64,000 nt of DNA from Comamonadaceae bacterium (GTDB taxonomy: Bacteria; Pseudomonadota; Gammaproteobacteria; Burkholderiales; Burkholderiaceae_C): positions 124,001 through 188,000 of the forward strand of contig JAIYCG010000001.1 in NCBI GenBank assembly GCA_027488115.1, given 5' to 3'. Position 1 is the first letter of the stretch, and every line of letters starts with the position of its first letter. The notes beneath the pieces are model-generated. The model ran no database searches. It was not told the DNA's origin and worked only from the letters and a program-made list of their open reading frames with translations. The position numbers and the translations under genes are program-made. Shown piece after piece: positions 1 through 8,946 of this stretch.

Positions 1-503
1 TGAGTGGCACTGATGAAGTCGGCGGAATAAGCCATGTACAAAATAGCATTTCGATTCATTCGATCATAGATCGCCGACATGACCATGGTCGGCATGACGT
101 TGTGTGCAATTTCAGGGATGTTGAAGGTGGCCGTATCACTTGCGAATGAAACATCACAAAGGGCTGCAATGGCCGTCCCAAAGCCCATGCATTTTCCTTC
201 AATGACGCCGATGACGGGTACCAGGCAACTGCGCAATGCTTTGTAACTGTTGAAAATTGAATCGTATTCTGGGCGGCGTGAATAGGCTTCTGGGGATGGT
301 GGAAAGTCTGCATCACGAACACGACCCGTACAAAAATCTGGCCCGACGCTGGTCAGAACCACACAGTCGGAGGTTTCATGTGCATTCATCACCGCATCAG
401 ACAAGGCAGCAGCCATGCTGTCTGACACGCCATTGCCTTCAGCGCGGTTGAAAGTAACGCGCAAAATACGCCCATCTTGTTGTATGTTGATTTGGTCGCT
501 CAT
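1..503 (-). CDS. Enoyl-CoA hydratase/isomerase family protein (partial, C-terminus outside window)
   Basis: The reading frame stays open to the window edge, so about 167 N-terminal residues are visible and the ORF track omits it. The start MSDQINIQQDGRILRVTFNR is typical of the crotonase fold. The oxyanion-hole region shows as VIGVIEGKCMGFGTAIAALCDVSFAS, followed by FNIPEIAHNVMPT. The crotonase family acts on acyl-CoA thioesters by hydration, isomerisation or C-C bond cleavage; the substrate here cannot be read. Its ATG overlaps the stop of the upstream alpha/beta hydrolase gene (ATGA), so it is probably translationally coupled and the last visible gene of the leftward catabolic operon. Confidence 0.85.
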   Translation of the reverse strand, partial: MSDQINIQQDGRILRVTFNRAEGNGVSDSMAAALSDAVMNAHETSDCVVLTSVGPDFCTGRVRDADFPPSPEAYSRRPEYDSIFNSYKALRSCLVPVIGVIEGKCMGFGTAIAALCDVSFASDTATFNIPEIAHNVMPTMVMSAIYDRMNRNAILYMAYSADFISAT

Positions 504-1321
504 GCTTGACTCCCTGTGAAATGATGAAAAAAGTGGCGCATCAATGCTGCGTTAAATAATTGGGTTTGATCAATGTTAGGTAAATGACCGGCATTGGGAA
601 TGATGTCCAGATGTGAGCCTGAAATGATTTGCTGCATCGCTTGCATGGCCATCGGTAGAGGACCGTCATTCGCACCTGCGATCAAGCTTGTCGGAACCTT
701 GATTTGATCGACCTGGGGCAAATAATGTAGGCCCTGAATGGCTTTAGCACAACTTAAAAATCCATTGATTTGCGTGAGCCCAATGGTGTCCTTGAATGCT
801 TTGGCTGTTGCTGGATTAGCAGCGAGGAATTCGGAACCAAACCAACGCTCAGTCGTGACGTTGGCTAGGCTTTGGCAGCCATCTTGAATGGCGCTTGCCA
901 TTCGATCGTTCCAAACATCGCCCAAAGCAGCAGGCATGTCTGCACGGCAGTCACACAAGACCATGCTTAACAAACGGTCAGCATGTTGAATGCCAAAACC
1001 TATCCCACTCATGCCCCCCAAAGACAGCCCAACATAATGTGCCTTTTGAATGTGGAGCCCATCCAGGACAGACAAGCTGTCAGCCACTAAGTCGTCCATG
1101 GTGCAACTTTGTGTCATGCATTCAGATTGGCCATGCCCTCTGGTGTCAGCGCAAATGACACGCCAGCCAGTGGCAGCCAGCAAGCTGGCTTGTTCATGCC
1201 ACATCATGCTAGAAGAAAGGATGGAATGGTTCATCAAAACAGCAGGACCATCAGAGGGGCCTGATATGTGAACCGCTATTTGGCCAGCTGGCCCGGGTAA
1301 CATCAAAGTTTGAGTTGGCAT
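500..1321 (-). CDS. Alpha/beta hydrolase (3-oxoadipate enol-lactonase-like)
   Basis: This 273-residue protein has a complete alpha/beta-hydrolase triad: nucleophile Ser100 in GLSLGG, Asp219 in AGANDGP and His246 in NAGHLPNI. The strand GWRVICADTRGHGQS before the nucleophile is typical of the family. Length and layout resemble PcaD-type enol-lactonases, but that subgroup covers many esterases and C-C hydrolases, so the substrate is open. It has no signal peptide and should be cytoplasmic. It lies 24 bases after the molybdenum-subunit gene and overlaps the enoyl-CoA hydratase gene by four bases. In this context it probably opens a lactone or ester made downstream of the hydroxylase; that is inference. 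Confidence 0.85.
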   Translation of the reverse strand: MPTQTLMLPGPAGQIAVHISGPSDGPAVLMNHSILSSSMMWHEQASLLAATGWRVICADTRGHGQSECMTQSCTMDDLVADSLSVLDGLHIQKAHYVGLSLGGMSGIGFGIQHADRLLSMVLCDCRADMPAALGDVWNDRMASAIQDGCQSLANVTTERWFGSEFLAANPATAKAFKDTIGLTQINGFLSCAKAIQGLHYLPQVDQIKVPTSLIAGANDGPLPMAMQAMQQIISGSHLDIIPNAGHLPNIDQTQLFNAALMRHFFHHFTGSQA

Positions 1322-1345
1322 GTCAGTTGGCCATTGAAAGTTAAA

Positions 1346-3745
1346 TTAGCTGGCTGGTTGAGCATCGTTCAATGCACACCAGATGGCTTGTGGCGTCATG
1401 GGCAGGTAGTCAATTTTGGCGCCCCGTGTAGATAAAGCATCGTTGACTGCACTTGCGATGGCAGCTGGGCTACCCAAATAACCTGCCTCACCAGACCCTT
1501 TTTGGCCAAACTCTGTGAGGGGTGATGGGGTGCAATGGTCAACAATGGTGATGGCAGGAACTTCTGCAGACGATGGCAGCAAATAATCCATGAAAGTGCC
1601 CGACAAAAGTTGACCCTCTGGAGAGAAAGCAAATTTTTCCATGAGCGCAGCACCCAAGCCATGCGCAATGCCACCATAAGTCATGCCATGCACGACATCT
1701 GGGCTGATCATGACCCCACAGTCGTGACCGCAGACGTATTTGCGCACGGTCACTTTGCAAGTGCCAGGATCGATGCTGACCAACACCACATGAGATTCGA
1801 AAGAATGACAGGGGTACATTTGAACTCGGCCATCTTCAGTGGGCAACATGCCGCCAGTAGGAACTTCCCAAACAAATTTTTCTTGAAGTCCAGGTTCCAT
1901 GCCTTCGGGCAGTTTGTGAAATTTGCGGTGCGCAATTTCTACCAAGGCATCCCAGGACAATTTTTTTTCAGGCTGGTTTTTGACTTGGACGTGACCGCCC
2001 TCGTAGTCCAATTGGTCAAGTGAAACGCTCAGGTTGTGCGCCGCAATCAGCAGCAGTTTGTGCTTAATTTTTTTGGCGGCACCAGCTGCTGCGCCTCCTA
2101 GCATGATCGCCATTCGGCTACCTACCGGACTGTTGGAGGGCAGTGCGTTCAATGAATCTGCGTGCAGGACGCGAATGCTGTCAGGTTCTCTGTGAAGCAC
2201 CTCGCCCACGACGGTGGAAACCATGGTTTCGTGGGCTTGGCCCGAACTGGAGGTGCCCATCAAGGCGGTCACTGACCCAGACAAATCAACACGAACCAAA
2301 CAAGAGTCCATCCAAGTGGTCGTTTCGTTTTTGGGGTTGAACAAGGGTTCGAACGAAGAATTGCCGCCTGACGGCTCTAGGCAAGTTGAAATGCCGATGC
2401 CGGCCAATTGACCCGATGCTCTTAAGGCATCACGCTCCTTGAGCAAATCACCATAAGCTGCCGTGTTGAGGGCTTTGGTCATGACGGTGTCGTAATCCCC
2501 GGAATCGTAGGAAGTTCCGCTGGGGATTAAATAGGGAAACTCGTCTTTGCCGATCATGTTGAGACGGCGCAGTGCAATGCGATCGATGTTGAGAAAACGG
2601 GCTACTTTGTCAATGCCTGTTTCAATGGCATAGTTGGTTGGCGCCTGCCCAAAACCTCGTACAGCTTCCTGGGGTGTTTTGTGGGTCATGACGGCCATTG
2701 CATCGTATGACACGCTCTTGATTCTGTAAGGACCAACAATGGCACCAACTGGCTTGCCCAACTGCAAAGGCGAACGGCCGGAATAGGCGCCGATGTCGTC
2801 TACCGCCTTCATGCGCATGCATTTGATTTCGCCATTGTTTTGAAAGCCCAAAGTAACATCAAAAATGCGGTCGGGGCCTTGCATGTCACCGCCGCGCATA
2901 TTCTCTAATCGATCTTCTATCAATCTGACGGGACGGCCTAATTTTTTGGCCAAATAACCCACCAGAACAGTGTGCTTGAGGCCTCGCTTGACGCCATAAC
3001 TGCCACCCACATCGACATCGAAGTGAACACGAACAGCATTGCCAGATAGGCGCAGGGCTTTGGCTACTTGATCAGGAAATTTGGGCATCTGAATTGAAGC
3101 CCAAACATCCAAAATTCCAGTTGAATCGTTCCATTGACAGGCGACTGCAAAAGTCTCAATGGGGACCGTCGCGTTTCGAGCCCAACTGACCCGGTAGCTG
3201 AGTTGATGGTCGCATTGGGAAAAATCTTGGTCCACCGGGCCCCACACAAAGTGGCGGTGAAAAATAACATTGCTGCCATGTGCAGGGTGTACCAAAGTGG
3301 CGTTGGGCAGCAAGGCTTCTTGCGGGTCGACCACAGCTGCGAGTTGCTCGTATTCAACAAATACCAATTCGGCGGCGTCTTCTGCAAGGGCTCTGCTGTC
3401 GGCAACAACGGCAGCCACCCATTCGCCAGCGTAACGGGTGACACCAAAGGCCATGGGATAGCGAGTGACCTGCGGCGCATCGACGCCGGGAAGCATGGCC
3501 TCTGTATTTTGCCGAAGCTCTTCGCCCGTTAAGACGGCATGAACTCCTGGCATCGCCAAAGCTTCACGGGTATCGATGGATTTGATTTTGGCACTTGCAT
3601 AAGGCGATGCCACCAAAGCCACATGCAGCATGCCTTGAACCTGAATGTCAGCGGCATAACGGCCTTGACCCACGACAAAGCGTTTGTGCTCAACAGCGCG
3701 GCGATGTTTGCCAATGAAGCGAAATGGGCTTTGGCTCATGATCAC
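1346..3745 (-). CDS. Xanthine dehydrogenase/CO-dehydrogenase family, molybdopterin-binding large subunit
   Basis: At 799 residues this is normal for the large subunit of three-part molybdenum hydroxylases. VGGSYGVKRG (about residues 246-255) and EAVRGFGQ (360-367) match the cofactor-contact loops of the family, and GSGEAGYLG near residue 750 carries the conserved catalytic glutamate. It lacks the AYRGAGR active-site loop I associate with true aerobic CO dehydrogenase, so an aldehyde or (hetero)aromatic substrate is more likely. The first ATG overlaps the stop of the [2Fe-2S] gene (ATGA), which fixes the start. The protein is cytoplasmic and should assemble with the two upstream subunits. No XdhC/CoxD-type maturation gene is visible. 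Confidence 0.9.
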   Translation of the reverse strand: MIMSQSPFRFIGKHRRAVEHKRFVVGQGRYAADIQVQGMLHVALVASPYASAKIKSIDTREALAMPGVHAVLTGEELRQNTEAMLPGVDAPQVTRYPMAFGVTRYAGEWVAAVVADSRALAEDAAELVFVEYEQLAAVVDPQEALLPNATLVHPAHGSNVIFHRHFVWGPVDQDFSQCDHQLSYRVSWARNATVPIETFAVACQWNDSTGILDVWASIQMPKFPDQVAKALRLSGNAVRVHFDVDVGGSYGVKRGLKHTVLVGYLAKKLGRPVRLIEDRLENMRGGDMQGPDRIFDVTLGFQNNGEIKCMRMKAVDDIGAYSGRSPLQLGKPVGAIVGPYRIKSVSYDAMAVMTHKTPQEAVRGFGQAPTNYAIETGIDKVARFLNIDRIALRRLNMIGKDEFPYLIPSGTSYDSGDYDTVMTKALNTAAYGDLLKERDALRASGQLAGIGISTCLEPSGGNSSFEPLFNPKNETTTWMDSCLVRVDLSGSVTALMGTSSSGQAHETMVSTVVGEVLHREPDSIRVLHADSLNALPSNSPVGSRMAIMLGGAAAGAAKKIKHKLLLIAAHNLSVSLDQLDYEGGHVQVKNQPEKKLSWDALVEIAHRKFHKLPEGMEPGLQEKFVWEVPTGGMLPTEDGRVQMYPCHSFESHVVLVSIDPGTCKVTVRKYVCGHDCGVMISPDVVHGMTYGGIAHGLGAALMEKFAFSPEGQLLSGTFMDYLLPSSAEVPAITIVDHCTPSPLTEFGQKGSGEAGYLGSPAAIASAVNDALSTRGAKIDYLPMTPQAIWCALNDAQPAS

Positions 3746-4236
3746 TTGCTTTCAGGTTGGGTTGCGTGCATCACAGCGTCCACAATTTGTTGATAGCCTG
3801 TGCAACGGCAAATATTGCTGCTGATAGCATCTCTCACTTGGTCTTCTGTGGGGTGGGGATTGTCAGCGACCAGCGCATGGCATGCCATCAGCATGCCGGG
3901 CGTGCAGTAGCCACATTGAAGAGCGTGTTTTTCACAAAATGCATCCTGTATTTTTGTCATCACACCGCGTTCAGGCGCAAGTCCTTCCACGGTGGTTACA
4001 CGCATGTCATCGGCTTGAACTGCAAACATACAACACGAGCGCACCGGTTCGTCATTCAACATCACTGTACAGGCGCCACAAACGCCGTGCTCGCACCCAA
4101 CGTGAGTGCCAGTCAGTCCAAGGTCATCGCGAATGAAATCGACCAGGCTGGTACGCGGTTCTACAAGACGGCGCTGCAGGGTGCCATTGACTTCGATTTG
4201 AATCGATTTTTGAAACGAGTGGGTGGAGTCGGTCAT
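3742..4236 (-). CDS. [2Fe-2S]-binding small subunit of molybdenum hydroxylase
   Basis: From the chosen start (MTDSTHSFQK) the protein has 164 residues. The plant-type ferredoxin cluster is held by C48, C53, C56 and C68 (CEHGVCGACTV), and the second cluster by C108, C111, C143 and C145 (QCGYCTPGM and NICRCTGYQ). It should pass electrons from the molybdenum centre to the FAD subunit. The ORF track begins 21 codons earlier, but that extension lies inside the FAD gene; the ATG at 4236 overlaps the FAD stop as ATGA, matching every other junction in this operon. Confidence 0.92.
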   Translation of the reverse strand: MTDSTHSFQKSIQIEVNGTLQRRLVEPRTSLVDFIRDDLGLTGTHVGCEHGVCGACTVMLNDEPVRSCCMFAVQADDMRVTTVEGLAPERGVMTKIQDAFCEKHALQCGYCTPGMLMACHALVADNPHPTEDQVRDAISSNICRCTGYQQIVDAVMHATQPESK

Positions 4237-5132
4237 GTGATTGAGGATGCATGGAGGGTGGCGCAAGCTTGTGCATAAGCAGTTTCTAGCGCTCGGCACA
4301 GAAGGACCTCGGCCAGATGTTTGCGATAAGCTGCTGTAGCATGCATATCACTTCCAGGCTGAGTTGATTGAACGGCCTCATGTGCGATGTGTCGCGCTTG
4401 ATCAGGGCTGATAGTTTGTCCAATCAAAGTCTTGGCTAGATCTGGAAATGCAAGTGGCGTTCCATCGACACCGCCTAGGCCAAAACTGATTCGATGAACG
4501 CGACCATCTTCATGGGTTTGAATTTGGCAGGCGGCAGAGGCCATGGCAAAGTCGCCCTTTCGAATGGCCGTCTCCTCAAAGGCGGTTCCGATGCGAGTCC
4601 CTTGCCAAACGGGCCAATCGATTTGAGTCAGGGCTTCTGTGTCTGAAACCGCGGTGAACATGGGACCTAGAAAAAACTCATTCGCCTTGAGTTGTCTTGA
4701 ACCATCCGATTTTGATTCAAGCTTGAGGCTTGCCTCCAGAACCAATGCGGCCAGTGCTAATTCTGCAGAAGGATCGGCATGGACCAGACTGCCGCCCACA
4801 GTGCCGCGGTTGCGTGTTTGCTCATGACCCACCCATTGCAAACCTTTTCCAACCAAAGGGAGAAGGGCGTGAAGTTGGGGGTGAAACTCTAGATCGCGTT
4901 GCCTGACACCGGCGCCCAATTTGACTTGACCTTCAGTCATTTCAATGTTCTTGAGTACGTCTAATCGGTTGATGTCAATCAACAGGCTTGGCCTGGCCAA
5001 TCGCATTGCCATCATGGGTACCAAGCTCTGGCCACCCGCAATCAATTTGGCATCGCCACCGTTCTGGCTCAGCATGTCTAATGCATGTGAAAGATTTTCA
5101 GCGCGAATGTAGTCAAAAGCAGCGGCTTTCAT
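4233..5132 (-). CDS. FAD-binding medium subunit of molybdenum hydroxylase (CoxM/CutM type)
   Basis: This 299-residue protein has the two FAD-contact motifs of the CoxM family: AGGQSL at residues 32-37 and TVGGSL at 111-116, the latter followed by HADPSAEL. It should pass electrons from the iron-sulfur subunit to an acceptor. It is first in the leftward operon, so the promoter should lie in the 167-base gap shared with the divergent LysR gene. The order medium-small-large matches many CoxMSL-like clusters. Confidence 0.9.
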   Translation of the reverse strand: MKAAAFDYIRAENLSHALDMLSQNGGDAKLIAGGQSLVPMMAMRLARPSLLIDINRLDVLKNIEMTEGQVKLGAGVRQRDLEFHPQLHALLPLVGKGLQWVGHEQTRNRGTVGGSLVHADPSAELALAALVLEASLKLESKSDGSRQLKANEFFLGPMFTAVSDTEALTQIDWPVWQGTRIGTAFEETAIRKGDFAMASAACQIQTHEDGRVHRISFGLGGVDGTPLAFPDLAKTLIGQTISPDQARHIAHEAVQSTQPGSDMHATAAYRKHLAEVLLCRALETAYAQACATLHASSIT

Positions 5133-5299
5133 GCTCTGACAACACCCTTGTTAAATTTGATTTTTCTCACAAAGAACTCCTTCGGCAACACCGATTGGTT
5201 TTGCCCTGTTAGGGGGGCTATGGACTTCAGTTTATTTCAGACAAGTCGAGCAAATCTCACACTTCAGCAAGAAATCTAATGCTTAGGTAAGATAGGGGT
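5133..5299. promoter_or_regulatory. Divergent promoter/operator region between hydroxylase operon and LysR gene
   Basis: This 167-base gap separates two outward-facing transcription units, the usual place for a LysR operator. It contains a dyad GGCAA-N12-TTGCC at 5184-5205 and a direct repeat ACTTCAG at 5224-5230 and 5261-5267, 37 bases apart. Either could be part of a regulator site. No promoter hexamers are strong enough to call. The assignment as the control region of the island is inference from layout. Confidence 0.5.
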
Positions 5300-6241
5300 A
5301 TGAGAAAACTTCCACCATTGAATGCAGTCAGGGCATTTGAGGCTGCCGCACGGCATGTCAGCTTTACCAAGGCCGCCAAAGAACTTTTTGTCACACATGG
5401 TGCCGTCAGCAAGCAAGTTGCCACGCTTGAAACTTGGCTGGGAACGACTTTGTTCAATCGAGCTCAATCCCAATTAAGCCTGACGGATGCGGGCAGAACA
5501 TTCTTGGCTGCTGTCACACCTGCTTTAGATCGAATAGCCGTCACCTCCATGCAATTGTTGGAGCAAACTGAGCCCACGGCTTTGAAAATCAGTGCCCCAC
5601 CGACTTTCACCATGAGATGGCTGATTCCCCGAATTTCAGCTTTTCAAAGGCGGCGGGGTGGTGTGGAGGTCAAATTAACAACTTCTACAGCCCCTGTCAA
5701 TTTTGAAGATCGCCTCTACGACATCGCTATTCGCGGCTCACATCAACCCATTCCAGGGATGCTTTCAGTCCCATTCATGACCGAAACCATTGTGCCGGTG
5801 TGCCATCCCGATTTGATGGAAAACGGCCAATTAGACAGCCCCCATTTACTTGCCAATCACACCTTGATCAGCTACGACACAGAGCCCATGGCTTGGTCTG
5901 AATGGTTGCCTATTGCCGGTCAAGCCGATTTGCGCGTTTCTCACAGCCTGCAATTTGAACAAATGTATTTTGCGCTACAAGCCGCAGCAGAGGGCCTGGG
6001 TGTTGTGTTAGTTCCTTTGTTCTTGGTAGCTGATGACATCATTGCCGGCCGCATGTGCGCCCCTTTCGGCTTGTTGGCAGCGCGGCAGCGTCGCTACTAC
6101 GCCAATGCACCTCTCAGTGCCCAAGAAAGTCCCGTCATCGATGGCTTCTGTGAGTGGTTGCTCAAAGAAGGTCAGGACACAGAACAATCAATCGACCAGC
6201 TTTCGATGGGTATGGGGTGGACGCCCAATTTGCCGTCTTGA
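5300..6241 (+). CDS. LysR-family transcriptional regulator (GcvA-like subgroup)
   Basis: The 313-residue protein starts MRKLPPLNAVRAFEAAARHV and has a winged helix-turn-helix over about residues 5-65 (SFTKAAKELFVTHGAVSKQV), followed by the periplasmic-binding-protein-like effector domain. The opening is typical of the GcvA/AmpR-like branch of LysR proteins. It lies between the divergent hydroxylase operon and the UbiD-UbiX-thiamine-diphosphate arm, so it probably controls both in response to a pathway compound. It is 83 bases upstream of the UbiD gene, which could be co-transcribed or have its own promoter in that gap. Confidence 0.88.
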   Translation: MRKLPPLNAVRAFEAAARHVSFTKAAKELFVTHGAVSKQVATLETWLGTTLFNRAQSQLSLTDAGRTFLAAVTPALDRIAVTSMQLLEQTEPTALKISAPPTFTMRWLIPRISAFQRRRGGVEVKLTTSTAPVNFEDRLYDIAIRGSHQPIPGMLSVPFMTETIVPVCHPDLMENGQLDSPHLLANHTLISYDTEPMAWSEWLPIAGQADLRVSHSLQFEQMYFALQAAAEGLGVVLVPLFLVADDIIAGRMCAPFGLLAARQRRYYANAPLSAQESPVIDGFCEWLLKEGQDTEQSIDQLSMGMGWTPNLPS

Positions 6242-6323
6242 GTGTGAGTATTTCTCGGGTTGTGTCAGATGCTTGCCTCTTTTAAAAAGTGCATCATCGG
6301 CGCATCAAATTGAATTTGCAGTC

Positions 6324-7958
6324 ATGAGTCAATCAAAAACAGGTTATCCAGATCTTCACGACCATTTAGAGACCTTGAAACAACGTGGTTTGTTGCAAGT
6401 GATCGATCGTCCTATCGACAAAGATTCCGAACTACATCCCTTGGTGCGTTGGCAATTTGTGGGTGGCATGGATGAGGCAGAACGAAAAGCATTTTTGTTT
6501 ACCAACATCGTCAATGCCCAAGGCCGCAAATATGAGATACCGGTTGTCGTGGGTGCATTGGCAGCCAATCGTGAAATCTACAGTGTTGGCATGGGCTCCT
6601 CGGTGGAGGAAATACAGGCCCGTTGGGATCGCGCAATTTCAAACCCTATTCCTCCCAAGATGGTTGAGAATGCGGAATGCCAGGAGGTTGTGCATGAAGG
6701 TGCAGACTTGTTGGGTGATGGCAAGGGCCTAGACATGTTGCCTATTCCCATCTCAACACCAGGATTTGACAGCGCGCCAACCCTGACGGCTACTAACGTG
6801 ATCACTGTCGATCCTGAAACCGGCGTGCAAAACATGGGAACCTACCGGTGCGCTCTGAAAGCGTCTGACCGCATGGTTGTTCGCATGGCCACCCGTGTGG
6901 GCGGTGCAGGAGGCTATTTGCATTACCAAGCCTGGAAGAAAGCCGGCCACAAAACGATGCCTTGTGCCGTGGTTTTAGGTTGCCCCCCGTTTGTGGCATT
7001 CATGGGTCCTCAAAAATTGCCCATCGGCATGGATGAATTTGATGTGGCGGGTGGTTTGGCAGGCGTACCGATTCAAATTACACAAGCCCGAACGGTCAAC
7101 CTGCACGTTCCAGCTCAAGCTGAAATTGTGATTGAAGGCCAAATTGATTTGGACATGCTAGAGCCCGAAGCCCCCTTTGGTGAATCGCATGGCCATGTGG
7201 CATTGGAAGAGTTCAATCTGCCCATGAAAATCACGGCCATCACGCATCGCTTCAAGCCAGTCATTCCTTCTTACATCAGCCAGGTCGCACCCAGTGAATC
7301 CAGTGTGATCAAGCGAGTAGCCTACGAACCCCTGTTTTTGGCTTACCTGCGCACAACACTGGGAATTCGCGGCGTGAAAAAGGTTTCCTTGCACGAGCCT
7401 TTGACGGGCTTGCTGCGAGTCACCATTGTTACTTTTGAAAAGACAACCCCTAAAACAGAAATTTGGCGAGCGCTTTATGGCGCGGCCTTTTTTAAAGGGG
7501 ATTGCGGCAAGATCGTGATTGCCGTCAATGAGGACATCGACCCCGACAATGCAGATGCTCTGCTTTGGGCGATGGCTTACCGCATGAATCCTACGGCTGA
7601 TGTGAGAACACTTGACCACCGCGGTCAGGGTCACGGGCCGAAGCGGGAGAATGATGGTGAGGAAGACTCCACATTGCTGATGGACGCAACCATGAAAGGC
7701 GATATGCCGCCCTTGGCGCTGCCAACCAAAGTGTACATGGAGCGTTCGAAGCTCATTTGGGAGGAGCTGGGATTGCCCAAGCTACGCCCTCAAGCACCAT
7801 GGTTTGGCTACTCCTTAGGCGATTGGCTGCCACAGTGGGATGAGTCTGCTAAGCGCGCTGCCACGGGACTTTATTTAGAAAATGGCATGATCAGCCTCAA
7901 ACAACAGCGCAATGACGTGAAGGCCGAATCCAAATTCAGACCTGACGAAGACAATTGA
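6324..7958 (+). CDS. UbiD-family (de)carboxylase
   Basis: The chosen start is MSQSKTGYPDLHDHL, giving 544 residues; the track ORF begins inside the LysR gene and its first 97 codons do not look like UbiD. EPEAPFGESHGH carries Glu282 and Glu287, spaced five apart like the two catalytic glutamates of the family, and the arginine region reads NMGTYR with ATRVGGAGGYLHYQ after it. UbiD enzymes use prenylated FMN for reversible decarboxylation of aromatic, heteroaromatic or unsaturated acids. The neighbouring UbiX-type gene would supply the cofactor. As the context is catabolic rather than ubiquinone synthesis, this is probably a pathway enzyme, with the acid unknown. Confidence 0.9.
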   Translation: MSQSKTGYPDLHDHLETLKQRGLLQVIDRPIDKDSELHPLVRWQFVGGMDEAERKAFLFTNIVNAQGRKYEIPVVVGALAANREIYSVGMGSSVEEIQARWDRAISNPIPPKMVENAECQEVVHEGADLLGDGKGLDMLPIPISTPGFDSAPTLTATNVITVDPETGVQNMGTYRCALKASDRMVVRMATRVGGAGGYLHYQAWKKAGHKTMPCAVVLGCPPFVAFMGPQKLPIGMDEFDVAGGLAGVPIQITQARTVNLHVPAQAEIVIEGQIDLDMLEPEAPFGESHGHVALEEFNLPMKITAITHRFKPVIPSYISQVAPSESSVIKRVAYEPLFLAYLRTTLGIRGVKKVSLHEPLTGLLRVTIVTFEKTTPKTEIWRALYGAAFFKGDCGKIVIAVNEDIDPDNADALLWAMAYRMNPTADVRTLDHRGQGHGPKRENDGEEDSTLLMDATMKGDMPPLALPTKVYMERSKLIWEELGLPKLRPQAPWFGYSLGDWLPQWDESAKRAATGLYLENGMISLKQQRNDVKAESKFRPDEDN

Positions 7959-7988
7959 TCAAATGACATCGGCAAAGCAGAGCATCTT

Positions 7989-8588
7989 ATGAGTCACTCA
8001 AGTACTTCTAAAACCCCACGGCGTTTGATTGTGGGCATCAGTGGTGCATCTGGCATTGTCTACGGCGTTCGCATTCTTCAAGTTTTGCAGCATTCAGACA
8101 TCGAAACGCATTTGGTCATGAGCGATTCAGCGCGCATGACACTGGCCACAGAGCTGGACATGAACGTGAAAGAAGTCGAAGCACTGGCCACCGAGGTGCA
8201 CAACGCTAAAAATATTGGCGCAACCATTTCATCAGGATCTTTCAAAACCATGGGCATGGTGGTTGCACCTTGTTCCATCAAATCTTTGTCAGAAATTGCT
8301 TATGGCATGACCGGTGGCTTACTTTCCAGAGCGGCCGACGTGGTGTTGAAAGAGCGCAGAAGGTTGGTCCTCATGATTCGCGAAACGCCGCTTCACAGTG
8401 GGCATCTTCGGACCATGTTGCAAGCCTCTGAAAACGGCGCTATCTTGATGCCCCCAGTCCCTGCTTTGTATGCGCGTCCTCAATCCATCGACGACATGGT
8501 GAACCATACGGTAGGCCGTTGTCTTGACTTATTTGACATCGAAACAGATTTGGTCAAACGCTGGGCCGGTATGGGGCAAGACAAGTAA
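7989..8588 (+). CDS. ubiX: UbiX-type flavin prenyltransferase
   Basis: The 199-residue protein has the flavoprotein motif GISGASG (residues 16-22), APCSIKSLSEIA around residues 93-104 and RETPLH at 131-136, all characteristic of UbiX/PAD1. The family joins a dimethylallyl group to FMN to make the prenyl-FMN cofactor used by UbiD enzymes. It lies 30 bases after the UbiD gene, so a dedicated cofactor supply is likely. A second, ubiquinone-linked ubiX may exist elsewhere in the genome; I cannot tell from the window, and the symbol denotes family only. Confidence 0.9.
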   Translation: MSHSSTSKTPRRLIVGISGASGIVYGVRILQVLQHSDIETHLVMSDSARMTLATELDMNVKEVEALATEVHNAKNIGATISSGSFKTMGMVVAPCSIKSLSEIAYGMTGGLLSRAADVVLKERRRLVLMIRETPLHSGHLRTMLQASENGAILMPPVPALYARPQSIDDMVNHTVGRCLDLFDIETDLVKRWAGMGQDK

Positions 8589-8622
8589 ATTCATAGATAA
8601 CAATCAGGGCCATCCGTTGAAC

Positions 8623-8907
8623 ATGCAAACCTTATTTGTTTATTACAAACTACCGATTGCTGATCATGCTCAGTGGCGCCCGCGAGTTGAAGCTTTTCAA
8701 AATGAACTGAAGCAAAAGTGGTCGGGCCTCAGTGCAGTGTTAATGCAAAGACCGGAAGCCACGCCAGATGGCATTGAAACCTGGATGGAAATCTACAGTC
8801 ACCACCAAGGCGTCACCCAAGAGATGATGGACAGCATTGCTGCTGAAGCCTTAGCTCATGGCTTGCCGCCAAAGAGGATGTCTGAGTTTTTTATTCCCTT
8901 GAGATAA
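8623..8907 (+). CDS. Small DUF4936-like protein
   Basis: This 94-residue protein starts MQTLFVYYKLP; the track ORF starts 33 codons earlier inside ubiX, and the first ATG outside ubiX is chosen. It looks soluble, with no signal peptide or membrane segment. The sequence (short strand, helix, LSAVLMQRPE, TWMEIYSHH) fits a dimeric alpha-beta barrel fold and resembles what I recall as DUF4936, a beta-proteobacterial family of unknown function. It lies between ubiX and the thiamine-diphosphate enzyme on the same strand with short gaps, so it is probably co-transcribed. No function can be assigned. Confidence 0.7.
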   Translation: MQTLFVYYKLPIADHAQWRPRVEAFQNELKQKWSGLSAVLMQRPEATPDGIETWMEIYSHHQGVTQEMMDSIAAEALAHGLPPKRMSEFFIPLR

Positions 8908-8946
8908 AAACAATCCGATCCACCTGTCTATTTGAGGAGCACAAAG

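Noticed and set aside
1535-2023. 162-residue plus-strand ORF opposite the molybdopterin subunit gene
   Set aside because: It lies wholly antisense to a well-supported gene and shows no recognisable motifs; it is a coding shadow, like most short track ORFs.
1346-5132. Aerobic CO dehydrogenase (coxMSL) as a specific assignment
   Set aside because: The large subunit has VRGFGQ in place of the AYRGAGR loop I associate with true CO dehydrogenase, and coxDEFG-type genes are absent; only the wider family is supported.
6033-6323. Upstream extension of the UbiD gene in the track
   Set aside because: It overlaps the end of the LysR gene in another frame and encodes residues unlike UbiD proteins; the ATG at 6324 is the natural start.
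8932-8946. TTG start of the thiamine-diphosphate enzyme
   Set aside because: The TTG is part of the purine-rich ribosome-binding site TTGAGGAGC serving the ATG at 8947.
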